41,221 nucleotides of DNA from Paenibacillus bovis (GTDB taxonomy: Bacteria; Bacillota; Bacilli; Bacillales; Bacillaceae_C), in assembly GCA_007679095.1 (NCBI GenBank), contig VEFU01000040.1, positions 1-41,221 on the forward strand. The letters run 5' to 3'. The position numbers were made by a program, and so were the translations under genes. Position 1 is the first letter of the stretch. Each line of letters begins with the position of its first letter. Below, piece by piece: positions 17,012 through 25,137 of the stretch. The notes below the pieces were generated by a model that was not told where the DNA came from, searched no databases, and saw only the letters and a program-made list of their open reading frames with translations.

Positions 17012-17312
17012 CGACTCCTTCTCAATGTATTTCTATTATATACTTTACCCCAATAATTGGAATTATAGTGCTATAACCGAATAAATATAATAACGGACAA
17101 TTACTAAAAAAGGTTTCAATAAGGAGGGATCATTCTACTACTACCCAAAATATTTCGACAAAAACCAACAAAACTCTTATTTAAAAATAGCATACGAATA
17201 GAATTGTTATTATATTTTCCGAGAGCATTAATTTTACTTACTATAGGAAATGAATGACAGAATGTTTGGAAGGTTATATACTAGACTTATATTCTAATAG
17301 GAGGCGAGTATT
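17012..17312. other. AT-rich intergenic region between divergent genes
   Basis: There is no convincing gene. A stray TAAGGAGGG (about 17120) is followed by a frame encoding YYYPKYFDKNQQN-like residues but has no normal start codon. Promoters for both flanking genes presumably lie here, and I could not fix them. Confidence 0.5.
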
Positions 17313-18305
17313 ATGTCAGAGAAGAAAGTTCGTTGGGGTATTCTTAGCACTGCAGGAATTGCAAAACGATCTGTCATTCCAGGTATTAGAGCTTCAAATA
17401 GAAATGAAATAGTTGCAGTTGCAAGTAGGTCTTTAGAAAAAGCTCAAAGTTTTGCAGATGAATTAGAAATACCTAAAGCATATGGAAGTTATGAAGAATT
17501 ATTAAGCGATCCAGAAATTGAAGCCGTTTACATCCCACTCCCTAACCATTTACATAAGGAATGGACGATTAAGGCTGCACAAGCTGGAAAACATGTATTA
17601 TGCGAAAAACCAATAGCTTTAGATGAGGCAGAAGCACAGGAAATGATTGATGCTTGTGAAGAAGCTGGAGTAGTATTGGCAGAAGCATTCATGTATCGTC
17701 ACCTCAATAAATATACAGAAATAAAGGAATTAATTGCTGCAGGTGAAATTGGTGAGATAAGAGGAATTCACGGAGTTTTCTCTTTCAATAATCCAAAAGA
17801 TTACAATAATATTCGTTATAAAAAGGAATGGGGCGGCGGCTCTATTTATGATGTTGGTTGCTATCCAATTAGTGCAGCTCGACTTATTCTTGGCGAAGAA
17901 CCTAAAGCAGTAACAACTCAAGCATTTTTCTCACCAGAGCATGGAGATGTGGACATGATGGCTTCTGGCTTGATGGAATTCTCAAACGGTGTTGCCTTAA
18001 CTTTTGACTGCGCAATGTGGGCAGAGGGTCGTATGGAAGTAGAAATACTAGGTTCTGAGGGTAGAATCGTTTTACCAAATGCCTTCTTCGGTGAACATAA
18101 ATACGACATTATAAAAGGTGGAAAAGTCGTAACAGTAGAGAAGGAAGCTTCAAATCCATATGCATTACAAGCAGATAGTTTTGCTGATAGCGTTCTGGAT
18201 GGAAAACCTGTACCATTTTCTGCAACCGATATCATTCATAATATTCGTGCAGTAAAAGGAGCATTGGACTCCGCTGAAAAAAGAGAAAGAGTTATTCTAA
18301 ACTAA
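17313..18305 (+). CDS. Gfo/Idh/MocA family NAD(P)-dependent oxidoreductase
   Basis: This 330-aa cytoplasmic sugar/inositol-type dehydrogenase has an N-terminal Rossmann fold (GILSTAGIA, about 9-17) and the family EKP motif (CEKPIALDEAEA, about 97) whose Lys helps catalysis. Its C-terminal alpha/beta domain includes GGGSIYDVGCYPI (about 175-187), typical of the sub-group that acts on xylose/glucose-like or 1,5-anhydro sugars. ATG start with AGGAGG. The stop is followed 15 nt later by the aldo/keto reductase start, so the two form an operon. The substrate is not readable. The nearby xylan cluster makes a pentose or uronate plausible, but it is 8 kb away. Confidence 0.9.
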   Translation: MSEKKVRWGILSTAGIAKRSVIPGIRASNRNEIVAVASRSLEKAQSFADELEIPKAYGSYEELLSDPEIEAVYIPLPNHLHKEWTIKAAQAGKHVLCEKPIALDEAEAQEMIDACEEAGVVLAEAFMYRHLNKYTEIKELIAAGEIGEIRGIHGVFSFNNPKDYNNIRYKKEWGGGSIYDVGCYPISAARLILGEEPKAVTTQAFFSPEHGDVDMMASGLMEFSNGVALTFDCAMWAEGRMEVEILGSEGRIVLPNAFFGEHKYDIIKGGKVVTVEKEASNPYALQADSFADSVLDGKPVPFSATDIIHNIRAVKGALDSAEKRERVILN

Positions 18306-18320
18306 AGGTTGGTGGACTAT

Positions 18321-19253
18321 ATGAAATCTATTCGTATACCTAATGTGGAAAAAGAGATTTCTAATCTTGTAATGGGTTCTGACTATTTTACACCCGATAT
18401 CATCGACAAAGTATCGGATGTTCTTGATAACTTTTTAAAAATCGGTGGAAATACAATTGACACTGCCTATATTTATGCTGGTGGTAAAAGTGAAGAAGCA
18501 ATCGGCATTTGGATGGAAGAAAATAAGCGTCGAGATGATGTCATTATTTTAACAAAGGGTGGCCACCCTAATCAGCACGGCCCTCAAATTAATAAGCAAG
18601 CTATTGGCGATGAGTTAAATAAAAGTTTAGAAAGACTCCGCACTAATTACGTTGAATTGTATGCGCTTCATCGTGATGATCCAAATGTTCCGGTCGGAGA
18701 GATTTTGGAAATTCTGAATGAGCATGTGGAAGCAGGAAGAATTGGTGCGTTCGGAGGATCTAACTGGTCACAGGAACGCCTGCAAGAAGCAAATGAATAT
18801 GCTGAAAAACACGGCTTAGTTGGATTCACGTTCAGCAGCCCTAATTTGAGCTTAGCAAAAGCACAGGAACCATATTGGGCAGGATGTGTATCTGTTGACG
18901 AGCCAATGCTTGCTTGGCATGAACAAACTAAATTACCTTTATTCTCATGGTCATCACAAGCACGTGGCTTTTTTACGGGACGATTTACACCTGAAGACCG
19001 TTCAAATGCCGATTTAGTGCGCGTATTTTATAATGATGAAAACTGGGAACGCTATCGACGTGCGGAACAGTTAGGCAAGGAAAAAGGTGTGGAGACCATT
19101 CAAATTAGTCTTGCATATGTACTGAATCAATCATTCCCTGCCGCGGCAATAATCGGACCACAAAACGAAAAAGAAATGCTATCCTGCCGCGAAGCAGCTG
19201 AGATTAAACTAACAGAAGACGAAATAAAATGGCTCGATTTACGAATTAAATAA
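18321..19253 (+). CDS. Aldo/keto reductase
   Basis: This 310-aa (beta/alpha)8 NADPH-dependent oxidoreductase has the catalytic tetrad: Asp and Tyr in DTAYIYAGG, Lys in ILTKGGHP and His in YALHRDD. The C-terminal IIGPQNEKEM contributes to cofactor binding. The start is ATG 18321 behind GGTTGGTGG. Upstream in-frame TTG/GTG codons overlap that site. It is co-transcribed with the upstream Gfo/Idh/MocA gene and ends at a strong terminator, so the pair may run one oxidoreduction pathway on a sugar. Confidence 0.9.
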   Translation: MKSIRIPNVEKEISNLVMGSDYFTPDIIDKVSDVLDNFLKIGGNTIDTAYIYAGGKSEEAIGIWMEENKRRDDVIILTKGGHPNQHGPQINKQAIGDELNKSLERLRTNYVELYALHRDDPNVPVGEILEILNEHVEAGRIGAFGGSNWSQERLQEANEYAEKHGLVGFTFSSPNLSLAKAQEPYWAGCVSVDEPMLAWHEQTKLPLFSWSSQARGFFTGRFTPEDRSNADLVRVFYNDENWERYRRAEQLGKEKGVETIQISLAYVLNQSFPAAAIIGPQNEKEMLSCREAAEIKLTEDEIKWLDLRIK

Positions 19254-19267
19254 GTGAGTCAATGACA

Positions 19268-19306
19268 AAAAAAGGTTGAGACGTAAATATCTCAACCTTT
19301 TTCTTA
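19268..19306 (+). terminator. Terminator after the oxidoreductase pair
   Basis: The 11-bp stem AAAGGTTGAGA/TCTCAACCTTT (19271-19281 with 19290-19300) is followed by TTCTTATAT. The U-tract overlaps the stem end. Confidence 0.85.
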
Positions 19307-19344
19307 TATACTCGAATATTTCATACTATAAGACTCGATGTAAC

Positions 19345-19611
19345 CAATGTAACCTATTTTGGTTAAATCCCTAATGGAGGGCACTATTCGCCTTGATTAA
19401 TGACCAATCCTTATAAAATCTCTAATCAAGGTCTCTATTCCTCTTGATTAATGACCTATTATCATAAAATCTATTATTCAGGGCTCTATTCCAGATGATT
19501 CGTTACCTATTTGGATAACTTCCTTAATTAAGGGCATTATTCAACCAAAATATTGACCGAATCCTTTAAATTCTTGAATACAGGTCACTATTCAATCCTC
19601 TTTTACCACAT
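19345..19611. repeat. Degenerate tandem array, 51-bp period
   Basis: A CTATTC core recurs at 19384, 19435, 19486, 19537 (TTATTC) and 19588, exactly 51 bp apart each time. Around it the consensus is roughly ATCTCTAATCAAGG-GCTCTATTC-CTTGATTAATGACC with an AT-rich joiner. The best unit forms a hairpin, TAATCAAG (19423-19430) with CTTGATTA (19443-19450). The array lies between two convergent genes, with no ORF. Confidence 0.85.
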
Positions 19612-19630
19612 ATCTACGCTATCATTGGAT

Positions 19631-20767
19631 TTACATAGAAAGAGTTGGATTTGCTTTACGATCTTCAAATTTCACATCTTTGTAATATGCATTTTTCACT
19701 AAAATATTTGGCCCTAAGCATTTTACGGCTGGGCAATGACAGTTAAGTGATTTTGCGAGAGGTCCTTCAATCCACCGATCGAACATCGGTTGTAATGGTT
19801 CAGTTAAAATATTACCTAGTGCTGGCGTATCGCCAAAATCCGTTACGATTACCTCACCTGAGAAAATATTTACATTTAGGCGTGATCTTCCATCTGGATC
19901 ATTTCTTAATGATATATTCTTGCTTTTGTATAATCGTTGCAGCAGCGCCGTATCTTCGGGATTTTGACTGCACGGATAGAATGGCAACGTACCAAAGAGC
20001 ATCCATACATTTTCATCGCGGACATCTAGTAAATGATGAATAGCATCTCTTATCTTATCTAAAGAAAGAACCTCTAAATTCGATGCAAAATCACTTGGAT
20101 ACATTGGATGAATCTCATGACGAGCACATTTCATTTCCTCCACGATTTGTTTATGGATATGCTCCAAATGTGGGAGTGTTCTTTTATTTAGCATCGTCTC
20201 CGCTGAAACCATTACCCCTGCTTCTGCTAATGCACGACTGTTTTCTATCATTCTCTCAAATTGTTGTGCCCGTCTTTCTCTAGATGGTTTCCGCTCCATA
20301 TTGGCAAACCCACCATCAATAAAGTCATCTACCGTTCCCCAGTTATGAGAAATATGAAGCACATCCAAATATGGTGCTATCAACAAATATCGATCTAGAG
20401 GCATTGTTAAATTGGAATTCATTTGTGTACGTACACCGCGTTCATGGGCATATTTTAACAAAGGAAGTACATATTGCTCCACCGATTTTTTTGAAAACAT
20501 CGGTTCTCCACCTGTAATACTTAGCGCACGTAAATGCTTAACCTCGTCCAGTCTTTTTAACAAAAGATCAATTGGCAAAGCATCCGGATCTTTATTCTGC
20601 AAAGTATATCCAACTGCACAGTGTTCACAACGCATGTTGCAAAGATATGTGGTTGTAAATTCAATATTCGATAATGTTAATTGTCCGTGTTCTTCCACAT
20701 CCAAATATGCTTCCCATGGATCTCTTGTAGGTGTCATTTCTTGCAATTTTTCAAGCTTGTTAATCAT
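19631..20767 (-). CDS. yfkAB: Radical SAM protein, YfkAB family (CxCxxxxC)
   Basis: This 378-aa protein has the radical SAM cluster motif CNMRCEHC (Cys43, 47, 50), the SAM-binding GGEP segment in SITGGEPMFS, and a C-terminal second cysteine motif CHCPAVKC (CxCxxxxC), which defines the YfkAB family and may hold an auxiliary Fe-S cluster. The reaction is not known to me. The start is ATG 20767 (MINKLEKLQE) with AGGGG 7 nt upstream. The longer frame to 20812 lacks a site. Unlike in early B. subtilis annotation, the gene is one intact frame. It converges with the oxidoreductase pair across the 51-bp array. Confidence 0.9.
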   Translation of the reverse strand: MINKLEKLQEMTPTRDPWEAYLDVEEHGQLTLSNIEFTTTYLCNMRCEHCAVGYTLQNKDPDALPIDLLLKRLDEVKHLRALSITGGEPMFSKKSVEQYVLPLLKYAHERGVRTQMNSNLTMPLDRYLLIAPYLDVLHISHNWGTVDDFIDGGFANMERKPSRERRAQQFERMIENSRALAEAGVMVSAETMLNKRTLPHLEHIHKQIVEEMKCARHEIHPMYPSDFASNLEVLSLDKIRDAIHHLLDVRDENVWMLFGTLPFYPCSQNPEDTALLQRLYKSKNISLRNDPDGRSRLNVNIFSGEVIVTDFGDTPALGNILTEPLQPMFDRWIEGPLAKSLNCHCPAVKCLGPNILVKNAYYKDVKFEDRKANPTLSM

Positions 20768-20845
20768 GTAAAAACCCCTATTTCCCTTAGTTGTATACTG
20801 ATTAGTATGCAATTGATTAGGAAGTTACGCAAGAAAATATTAATA

Positions 20846-20887
20846 AAAATGAAAAAGGCCAATTCTCCATGATGAGCATTGACCTTT
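20846..20887 (-). terminator. Terminator after the secreted unknown gene
   Basis: On the minus strand AAAGGTCAAT (20887-20878) pairs with ATTGGCCTTT (20863-20854) with one G-U or mismatch pair, followed by TTCATTTTT. Confidence 0.75.
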
Positions 20888-20895
20888 CATATCGT

Positions 20896-21657
20896 TTATT
20901 TTCTAGTTTTTACTCCAGTTGGCCCCCATTCTACATGAATCGGGTTCCATTCACCATTTTCATAATACCACTCAGCTTCTACCCTACCTAGTTGATCTGC
21001 ATGATATGCACCACTTACTTGCCGAAAACTTTTTAAACCGTATCCTTCTTTTCCTTCAATTTCAATTACTTCAAACATTGCAATCGGATCAAGCATTAAT
21101 TCCATCGGCTCATTTAATAAGCCATTTTTTTGATATAACCCTAACCTTATATATTCCTCTTTACGATCAGATACATCTAAAATAATGGTTTCTTCTATTC
21201 CAGGTATTTTTATACTTGCTTTAAAGTTATCTTGAAACGACGATTCAATTGGAAGTGGTGATGGAAGAGGAATTTCCTCGAGTTTGTTATCTTTAACAGT
21301 ATGTAAAGCATAATTATACAGACCACCGCTTCCTCCAGTCGGACTAGAAAAGAGAATATCATCAACATTATCATGATTTAAATCAGCAAATTCGAGTTTC
21401 GGTTCATACCCACCTTCATAATCAATCCTAAGCGTCTCTCCATTATTTAATTCAATAATGGCCCAAATCTCCCTTAAAAAACCAGAGCCAGTTTCAAAAG
21501 GAATTCCGTAAACTGTAATTTTCTCTGGCTTTTCATCACCAGTGACATCATGACGATATTCTAATAATGTTTGTACTGATTCTGTCGCAAATACAGCATG
21601 ATTCAATACAAATCCAATTCCGAATAGAACGAATAGGAGCCAACTCTTCTTCCACAT
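20896..21657 (-). CDS. Secreted protein of unknown function with FG-GAP/VCBS-like segment
   Basis: This 253-aa protein has a signal peptide (about 1-24, cleavage near VFATES). It has two segments resembling calcium-binding FG-GAP/VCBS repeats: HDVTGDEKPEKITVYGI (about 35-51) and FADLNHDNVDDILFSSPTG (about 87-105), each with the DxxxDxxxD-like pattern. The C-terminal part (about 150-250) looks like beta-sandwich and has no motif I recognise. The start is ATG 21657 behind GGAGG. It may be a spore-coat or cell-envelope protein, but this is a guess. Its promoter region is occupied by the 21-bp repeat array. Confidence 0.7.
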   Translation of the reverse strand: MWKKSWLLFVLFGIGFVLNHAVFATESVQTLLEYRHDVTGDEKPEKITVYGIPFETGSGFLREIWAIIELNNGETLRIDYEGGYEPKLEFADLNHDNVDDILFSSPTGGSGGLYNYALHTVKDNKLEEIPLPSPLPIESSFQDNFKASIKIPGIEETIILDVSDRKEEYIRLGLYQKNGLLNEPMELMLDPIAMFEVIEIEGKEGYGLKSFRQVSGAYHADQLGRVEAEWYYENGEWNPIHVEWGPTGVKTRK

Positions 21658-21749
21658 CAGCAACACCTCCGTTTAGTAATCGTCATTATTTTCTGCTATT
21701 GGAGGAAAAATATGTACAAGAGCAATAATAAGTTGTGTTACTGATTCAT

Positions 21750-22330
21750 ATTGCAAATATAACCTGTGTATCCGCAAGATTAGTGGGATGTCCTGCAAGA
21801 AAGTGAGCAGTTGTCTCAAGATTATGGAGTGAACCCGCAAGAATAACAGGTGATCCCGCAAGATTGCAAGGGAGTTGCAAGAATAACCTGTTTATCCGCA
21901 AGATTAATGGGATGTCTCGCAAGAAAGTGAGCAGTTGCCGCAAGATTATGGAGTGATCATGCAAGAATAACGGGTTATTCCGCAAGAATGCAGGGGAGCT
22001 GCAAAAATAACCTGTTCAACCGCAAGATTAGTGGGATATCTCGCAAGAAAGTGGGCTGTTGCCTCAAGATTATGGAGTGAACCTGCAAGAATAACGGGTG
22101 ATTGGGCAAGAATCCAAGGGAGCTGCAAAAATAACCTGTTCAACCGCAAGATTAGTGGAATATCTCGCAAGAAAGTGAGCAGTTGCCGCAAGATTATGGG
22201 ATGAACATGCAAGAATAACAGGTGATCCCGCAAGATTAACAAGTGAACCCGCAAGAATAACAGCCGAACCCGCATGAATAAAATGCGATCTCCCAAGAAT
22301 GTACGTGAGTTGCAAGGATCAAGTTCGATA
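21750..22330. repeat. 21-bp tandem array in 124-125 bp higher-order blocks
   Basis: About 27 units begin GCAAGA and are mostly 21 bp long, with some of 19, 20 or 22 bp. Units cycle through six types (GCAAGATTAGTGGGAT, GCAAGAAAGTGAGCAG, CAAGATTATGGAGTGA, GCAAGAATAACAGGTG, GCAAGATTGCAAGGGA, GCAAGAATAACCTGTT). The first type recurs at 21773, 21898, 22022 and 22146, i.e. steps of 125, 124 and 124 bp. The last block breaks down. The array fills the space between two divergent genes. Minus-strand frames through it are open only because 21 is a multiple of three. Confidence 0.9.
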
Positions 22331-22435
22331 GGCAATGGTCTAAATTCGCAATAAGCCTGTCACCATAAGTTTTTTCGTGCATAATAGATGATAGGAAACT
22401 TAATATGTATAAGCTCTTGTAGAGAGGTGATTAAT

Positions 22436-22891
22436 TTGTCTTATGTAGAAGAATTAAGAAAAATAGTGGGGACGAGACCACTAATTCTAGTCGGTTCCAT
22501 TTGCATTATTTTAAATGACAAAAATGAAGTTTTATTGCAGCAACGCACTTATCCTTATGGTGTATGGGGATTACCTGGTGGGTTAATGGAGCTAGGTGAA
22601 TCAACTGAAGACTGTGCACGCCGGGAAGTGTTCGAGGAGACTGGACTCACACTTGGTGAACTACAATTACTGAATGTATCTTCCGGTCCTCAAAGTTATG
22701 TCGTAGCCCAAAATGGAGACGAATACTATGCAGTTACAATGATTTACGTCACGAATGATATTATACAAGGAACCGCATCTGTTCATGACGATGAGTCACT
22801 GAATATCCAATACTACCCACTAAACAATCTTCCTGAAAAAATGGTTGGTAGTCATCGGAAAGCAATAAATGATTTCTTAGCTAGAAAATAA
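22436..22891 (+). CDS. Nudix hydrolase
   Basis: This 151-aa cytoplasmic pyrophosphohydrolase carries a complete Nudix box, from GGLMELGESTEDCARREVFE through EETGL (about 52-75), with the metal-binding REVFEETGL. N-terminal VGTRPLILVGSICII is typical of Bacillus Nudix proteins acting on nucleotide or ADP-ribose derivatives. The substrate is not readable. The start is TTG 22436: AGGTGA is 5 nt upstream, and the product then starts like its relatives (SYVEELRKIVG). An upstream ATG at 22388 has no ribosome binding site. The gene stands next to the 21-bp array. Confidence 0.9.
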   Translation: MSYVEELRKIVGTRPLILVGSICIILNDKNEVLLQQRTYPYGVWGLPGGLMELGESTEDCARREVFEETGLTLGELQLLNVSSGPQSYVVAQNGDEYYAVTMIYVTNDIIQGTASVHDDESLNIQYYPLNNLPEKMVGSHRKAINDFLARK

Positions 22892-22932
22892 TAGAGAGAC
22901 TGCGCTATTTTTAGAACTGCGCAAATCTCTCT
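22892..22932. terminator. Possible bidirectional terminator
   Basis: AGAGAGA..GCGC pairs with GCGC..TCTCTCT between the convergent Nudix and DUF2269-like genes. U-tracts are weak on both sides. Confidence 0.4.
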
Positions 22933-22948
22933 ACATCATAGTTCAATT

Positions 22949-23404
22949 TCACCATGGTTTTAAAATCATTAATGCAATAATCACTAGAAAAATAATATTT
23001 TCTAAGTGTTCCACATTGTCTAGCTTTTTAGCCAAACGATAATATTCAGGGGGGATTTCCTCACCTTCATATGTTGCGAGTAATTCTTTTATAGGTGTAG
23101 ATATTGGTTTTAACAGGAAGGGACCAAATGCTAAAGCAATTAGAAAGAGTGTGAGACTTGTCACATACCACCCCATTGAAAATAGACTTGGGTTGATTGC
23201 TCCCATTAATAACCCCGAAATAAGTAATGACGATCCCCCAACCATAACAAAAATATGTAAACGATGTTTTATCGCATATGCATGTCTTAACTCTTGCATC
23301 GTTTTCGCAGATCTTGCTACAAAAGTTAAAATAAATCCTGGGCCCATGCCAAGGATTGCAGAAAATATATGAATAATCACTAGAATACTGTATATGGTTG
23401 CCAA
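22949..23404 (-). CDS. DUF2269-like integral membrane protein
   Basis: This 151-aa protein has four predicted TM segments (about 4-27, 48-68, 76-98, 132-150) and the IHIFSAILGMGPGF N-terminal helix with His, followed by KHRLHIF. That pattern is typical of DUF2269 and related small haem-like or copper-related membrane proteins. The function is unknown. The start is TTG 23404 with GGGGGAAG upstream. It lies 35 nt after the truncated haemoglobin gene on the same strand, so the two are probably co-transcribed, which fits a redox or oxygen-related role (inference). Confidence 0.72.
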   Translation of the reverse strand: MATIYSILVIIHIFSAILGMGPGFILTFVARSAKTMQELRHAYAIKHRLHIFVMVGGSSLLISGLLMGAINPSLFSMGWYVTSLTLFLIALAFGPFLLKPISTPIKELLATYEGEEIPPEYYRLAKKLDNVEHLENIIFLVIIALMILKPW

Positions 23405-23439
23405 CGTTCTTCCCCCATTTTAAGGAGCGACCGAATGGA

Positions 23440-23826
23440 TCACTCCTCTGTATTAACCATAATTGCAGCTACTTGCTTAAGTCGCTCATAAAACATCGGA
23501 CCTACAGGATGTTCACTTAAACCAATCTCTTCAAACGCTTCTCCCATACACCTTAACCAACTTTGTGCACGACTTGGTGTAATCTCAAATGGCAAGTGAC
23601 GTCGGCGCATTGCAGGTGGACCGTATTCTTGACTATATAACGGTGGACCTCCAAGAAACTGTGTTAAGAACATTCTTTGTTTCTCCATTATAATACTCAT
23701 ATCACCTTCGAAGAGATGACTTATATTTGGATCAGCATATACTTTTGGATAAAATGCATTTACTAACTGTTCAATCATGTCTGGGCCAATCTGATCATAT
23801 AAGGATTGTAATTTTTGCTCAGCCAT
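23440..23826 (-). CDS. Group II truncated haemoglobin (YjbI-like)
   Basis: This 128-aa 2-on-2 globin binds haem and O2 or NO in the cytoplasm. Visible are the B10 Tyr in NAFYPKVY (Tyr26), the proximal His in MRRRHLPFEI (His77), and the G8 Trp in AQSWLRCM (Trp90), which mark group II (TrHbO). Length and the GGPPLYSQEYG loop match Bacillus YjbI. In B. subtilis yjbI follows yjbH. No yjbH is present here, and its partner is a DUF2269-like membrane protein. ATG start with GGGAGG. Confidence 0.93.
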   Translation of the reverse strand: MAEQKLQSLYDQIGPDMIEQLVNAFYPKVYADPNISHLFEGDMSIIMEKQRMFLTQFLGGPPLYSQEYGPPAMRRRHLPFEITPSRAQSWLRCMGEAFEEIGLSEHPVGPMFYERLKQVAAIMVNTEE

Positions 23827-23984
23827 TAAATAACCTCCCTATCCTCTCTATTTTATCATAACCCTAACCTAAATAATTACAGTGATATTTATCACATAAA
23901 ATTCCCACCATCAATATCCATTGACGCCAGATTGTGAGTTTCCTATACTTGAAGAGTTGTGAATAAAACAAACAAGGTGAGTAC

Positions 23985-25049
23985 ATGGACTTCGATATTT
24001 TATATTTGTCCTTCAATGTTATACAAGTTGAAGGTAATGACGACAATGCTACAAAACATTATAAACATTTTCAAACATTAGATACAGACGAGTATGAACA
24101 ACATGCGATTAAGGATTTCCTTGATGGTGAATTAACAAAAATCGTCAAACGAAAAGTGGAACGCCATCCAAAATCCGATACAGTACCCACAAAATTGGGA
24201 CGTTTTATCGTGGAAGAAGGGCATGAGCTTAGTTCCAATCCAAATTACAATTTATTACATCGCTTAAGGACAGCAGAACAAAAAGCTGATTTTCAAAATG
24301 CAAGCGAAGAATTATTGCGAGCGTATCTTGATACGAGTGCTGTTCGTGGCGGAGCATTTCTTGTAGCTGCTGCAAAACCAAAAAAGTTCTTCGATGATCG
24401 TTTTGTCTTTATGATGAAATGTGACTTCGAACCAAAGGTAGCATCCATTTCCGATGAATCGACTTTAATCAAAAATGTAGAAATGGCGATTACTACAAAG
24501 AACATGAAATCCATTCAGTATCCTTATATGCCAGAAGATGGCATGGTAGTAGAGAGCGAATTAAAGATTCATCAAGCTTCACATGCACGCTACTTTGAAG
24601 ATTTTTTAAAGTTTGTGGAGTATGGAGAGCCAATGCCAGAGATTTTACGTAATCAAGTAAAAACGATGGTAGAAGAACATTTCCATGAGGTATTAGAGGA
24701 TAATAGTGAAGAACTTCAGCAGTTCGAAAAAGAAATGGAAATCTGGGAAGCGAGTCCTCAAAGGGAAATTCAGGAGCGTTTAACAACAGAACAAGTAATG
24801 GAAGCTACAGCGCAAATTGTAGAAGTTGCACCTGAAACAGAATTGAAATTAAAAATTGGCGACACCTCTATCAAAGGAAAACTAGCCGATTTTGGAGAGA
24901 ACATCCATTTAGCAAAAATAAACCACAAATATGTTTTATTAGTAGAAGCAGATTCTGTTATTTTTGAAAAAGGCGTATCCCCAATCGAATTTCATCGGCC
25001 AGATGACCTGCATAAAACAATTGAGCGTATTCAAAATAAAACTATTTAA
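23985..25049 (+). CDS. DUF3900-like protein of unknown function
   Basis: This 354-aa soluble acidic protein begins MDFDILYLSFNVIQVEGNDD and contains blocks I associate with the Bacillus DUF3900 family: YKHFQTLDTDEYEQ (about 26-39), LGRFIVEEGHELSSNPNYN (about 74-92), and KCDFEPKVASISDE (about 145-158). No catalytic motif or membrane segment is visible. The C-terminal third (about 280-350) looks like a separate small beta domain. The family assignment is from memory of these blocks. ATG start with AAGGTGAG. It is transcribed alone and ends at the terminator at 25054-25091. Confidence 0.7.
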   Translation: MDFDILYLSFNVIQVEGNDDNATKHYKHFQTLDTDEYEQHAIKDFLDGELTKIVKRKVERHPKSDTVPTKLGRFIVEEGHELSSNPNYNLLHRLRTAEQKADFQNASEELLRAYLDTSAVRGGAFLVAAAKPKKFFDDRFVFMMKCDFEPKVASISDESTLIKNVEMAITTKNMKSIQYPYMPEDGMVVESELKIHQASHARYFEDFLKFVEYGEPMPEILRNQVKTMVEEHFHEVLEDNSEELQQFEKEMEIWEASPQREIQERLTTEQVMEATAQIVEVAPETELKLKIGDTSIKGKLADFGENIHLAKINHKYVLLVEADSVIFEKGVSPIEFHRPDDLHKTIERIQNKTI

Positions 25050-25050
25050 T

Positions 25051-25096
25051 AAAAAACTAGCTTATCCTTTTAACATGGGATAAGCTAGTTTGCTAT
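25051..25096. terminator. Bidirectional terminator with 14-bp stem
   Basis: AAACTAGCTTATCC (25054-25067) pairs perfectly with GGATAAGCTAGTTT (25078-25091). The U-rich tail is better on the minus side (TTTTTTATT). Confidence 0.8.
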
Positions 25097-25137
25097 TTAC
25101 CTATAATCTTGAGCCACGATAAAAACTATAAAAGAAG

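Noticed and set aside
17120-17200. Small ORF after TAAGGAGGG encoding YYYPKYFDKNQQN-like residues
   Set aside because: No ATG, GTG or TTG lies at a proper distance in that frame. It is possibly a decayed small gene, but cannot be supported.
21673-22335. Minus-strand ORFs of 62-129 aa through the 21-bp array
   Set aside because: They overlap in different frames, have no ribosome binding site, and stay open only because the unit is seven codons long. The 124-125 bp blocks shift the frame.
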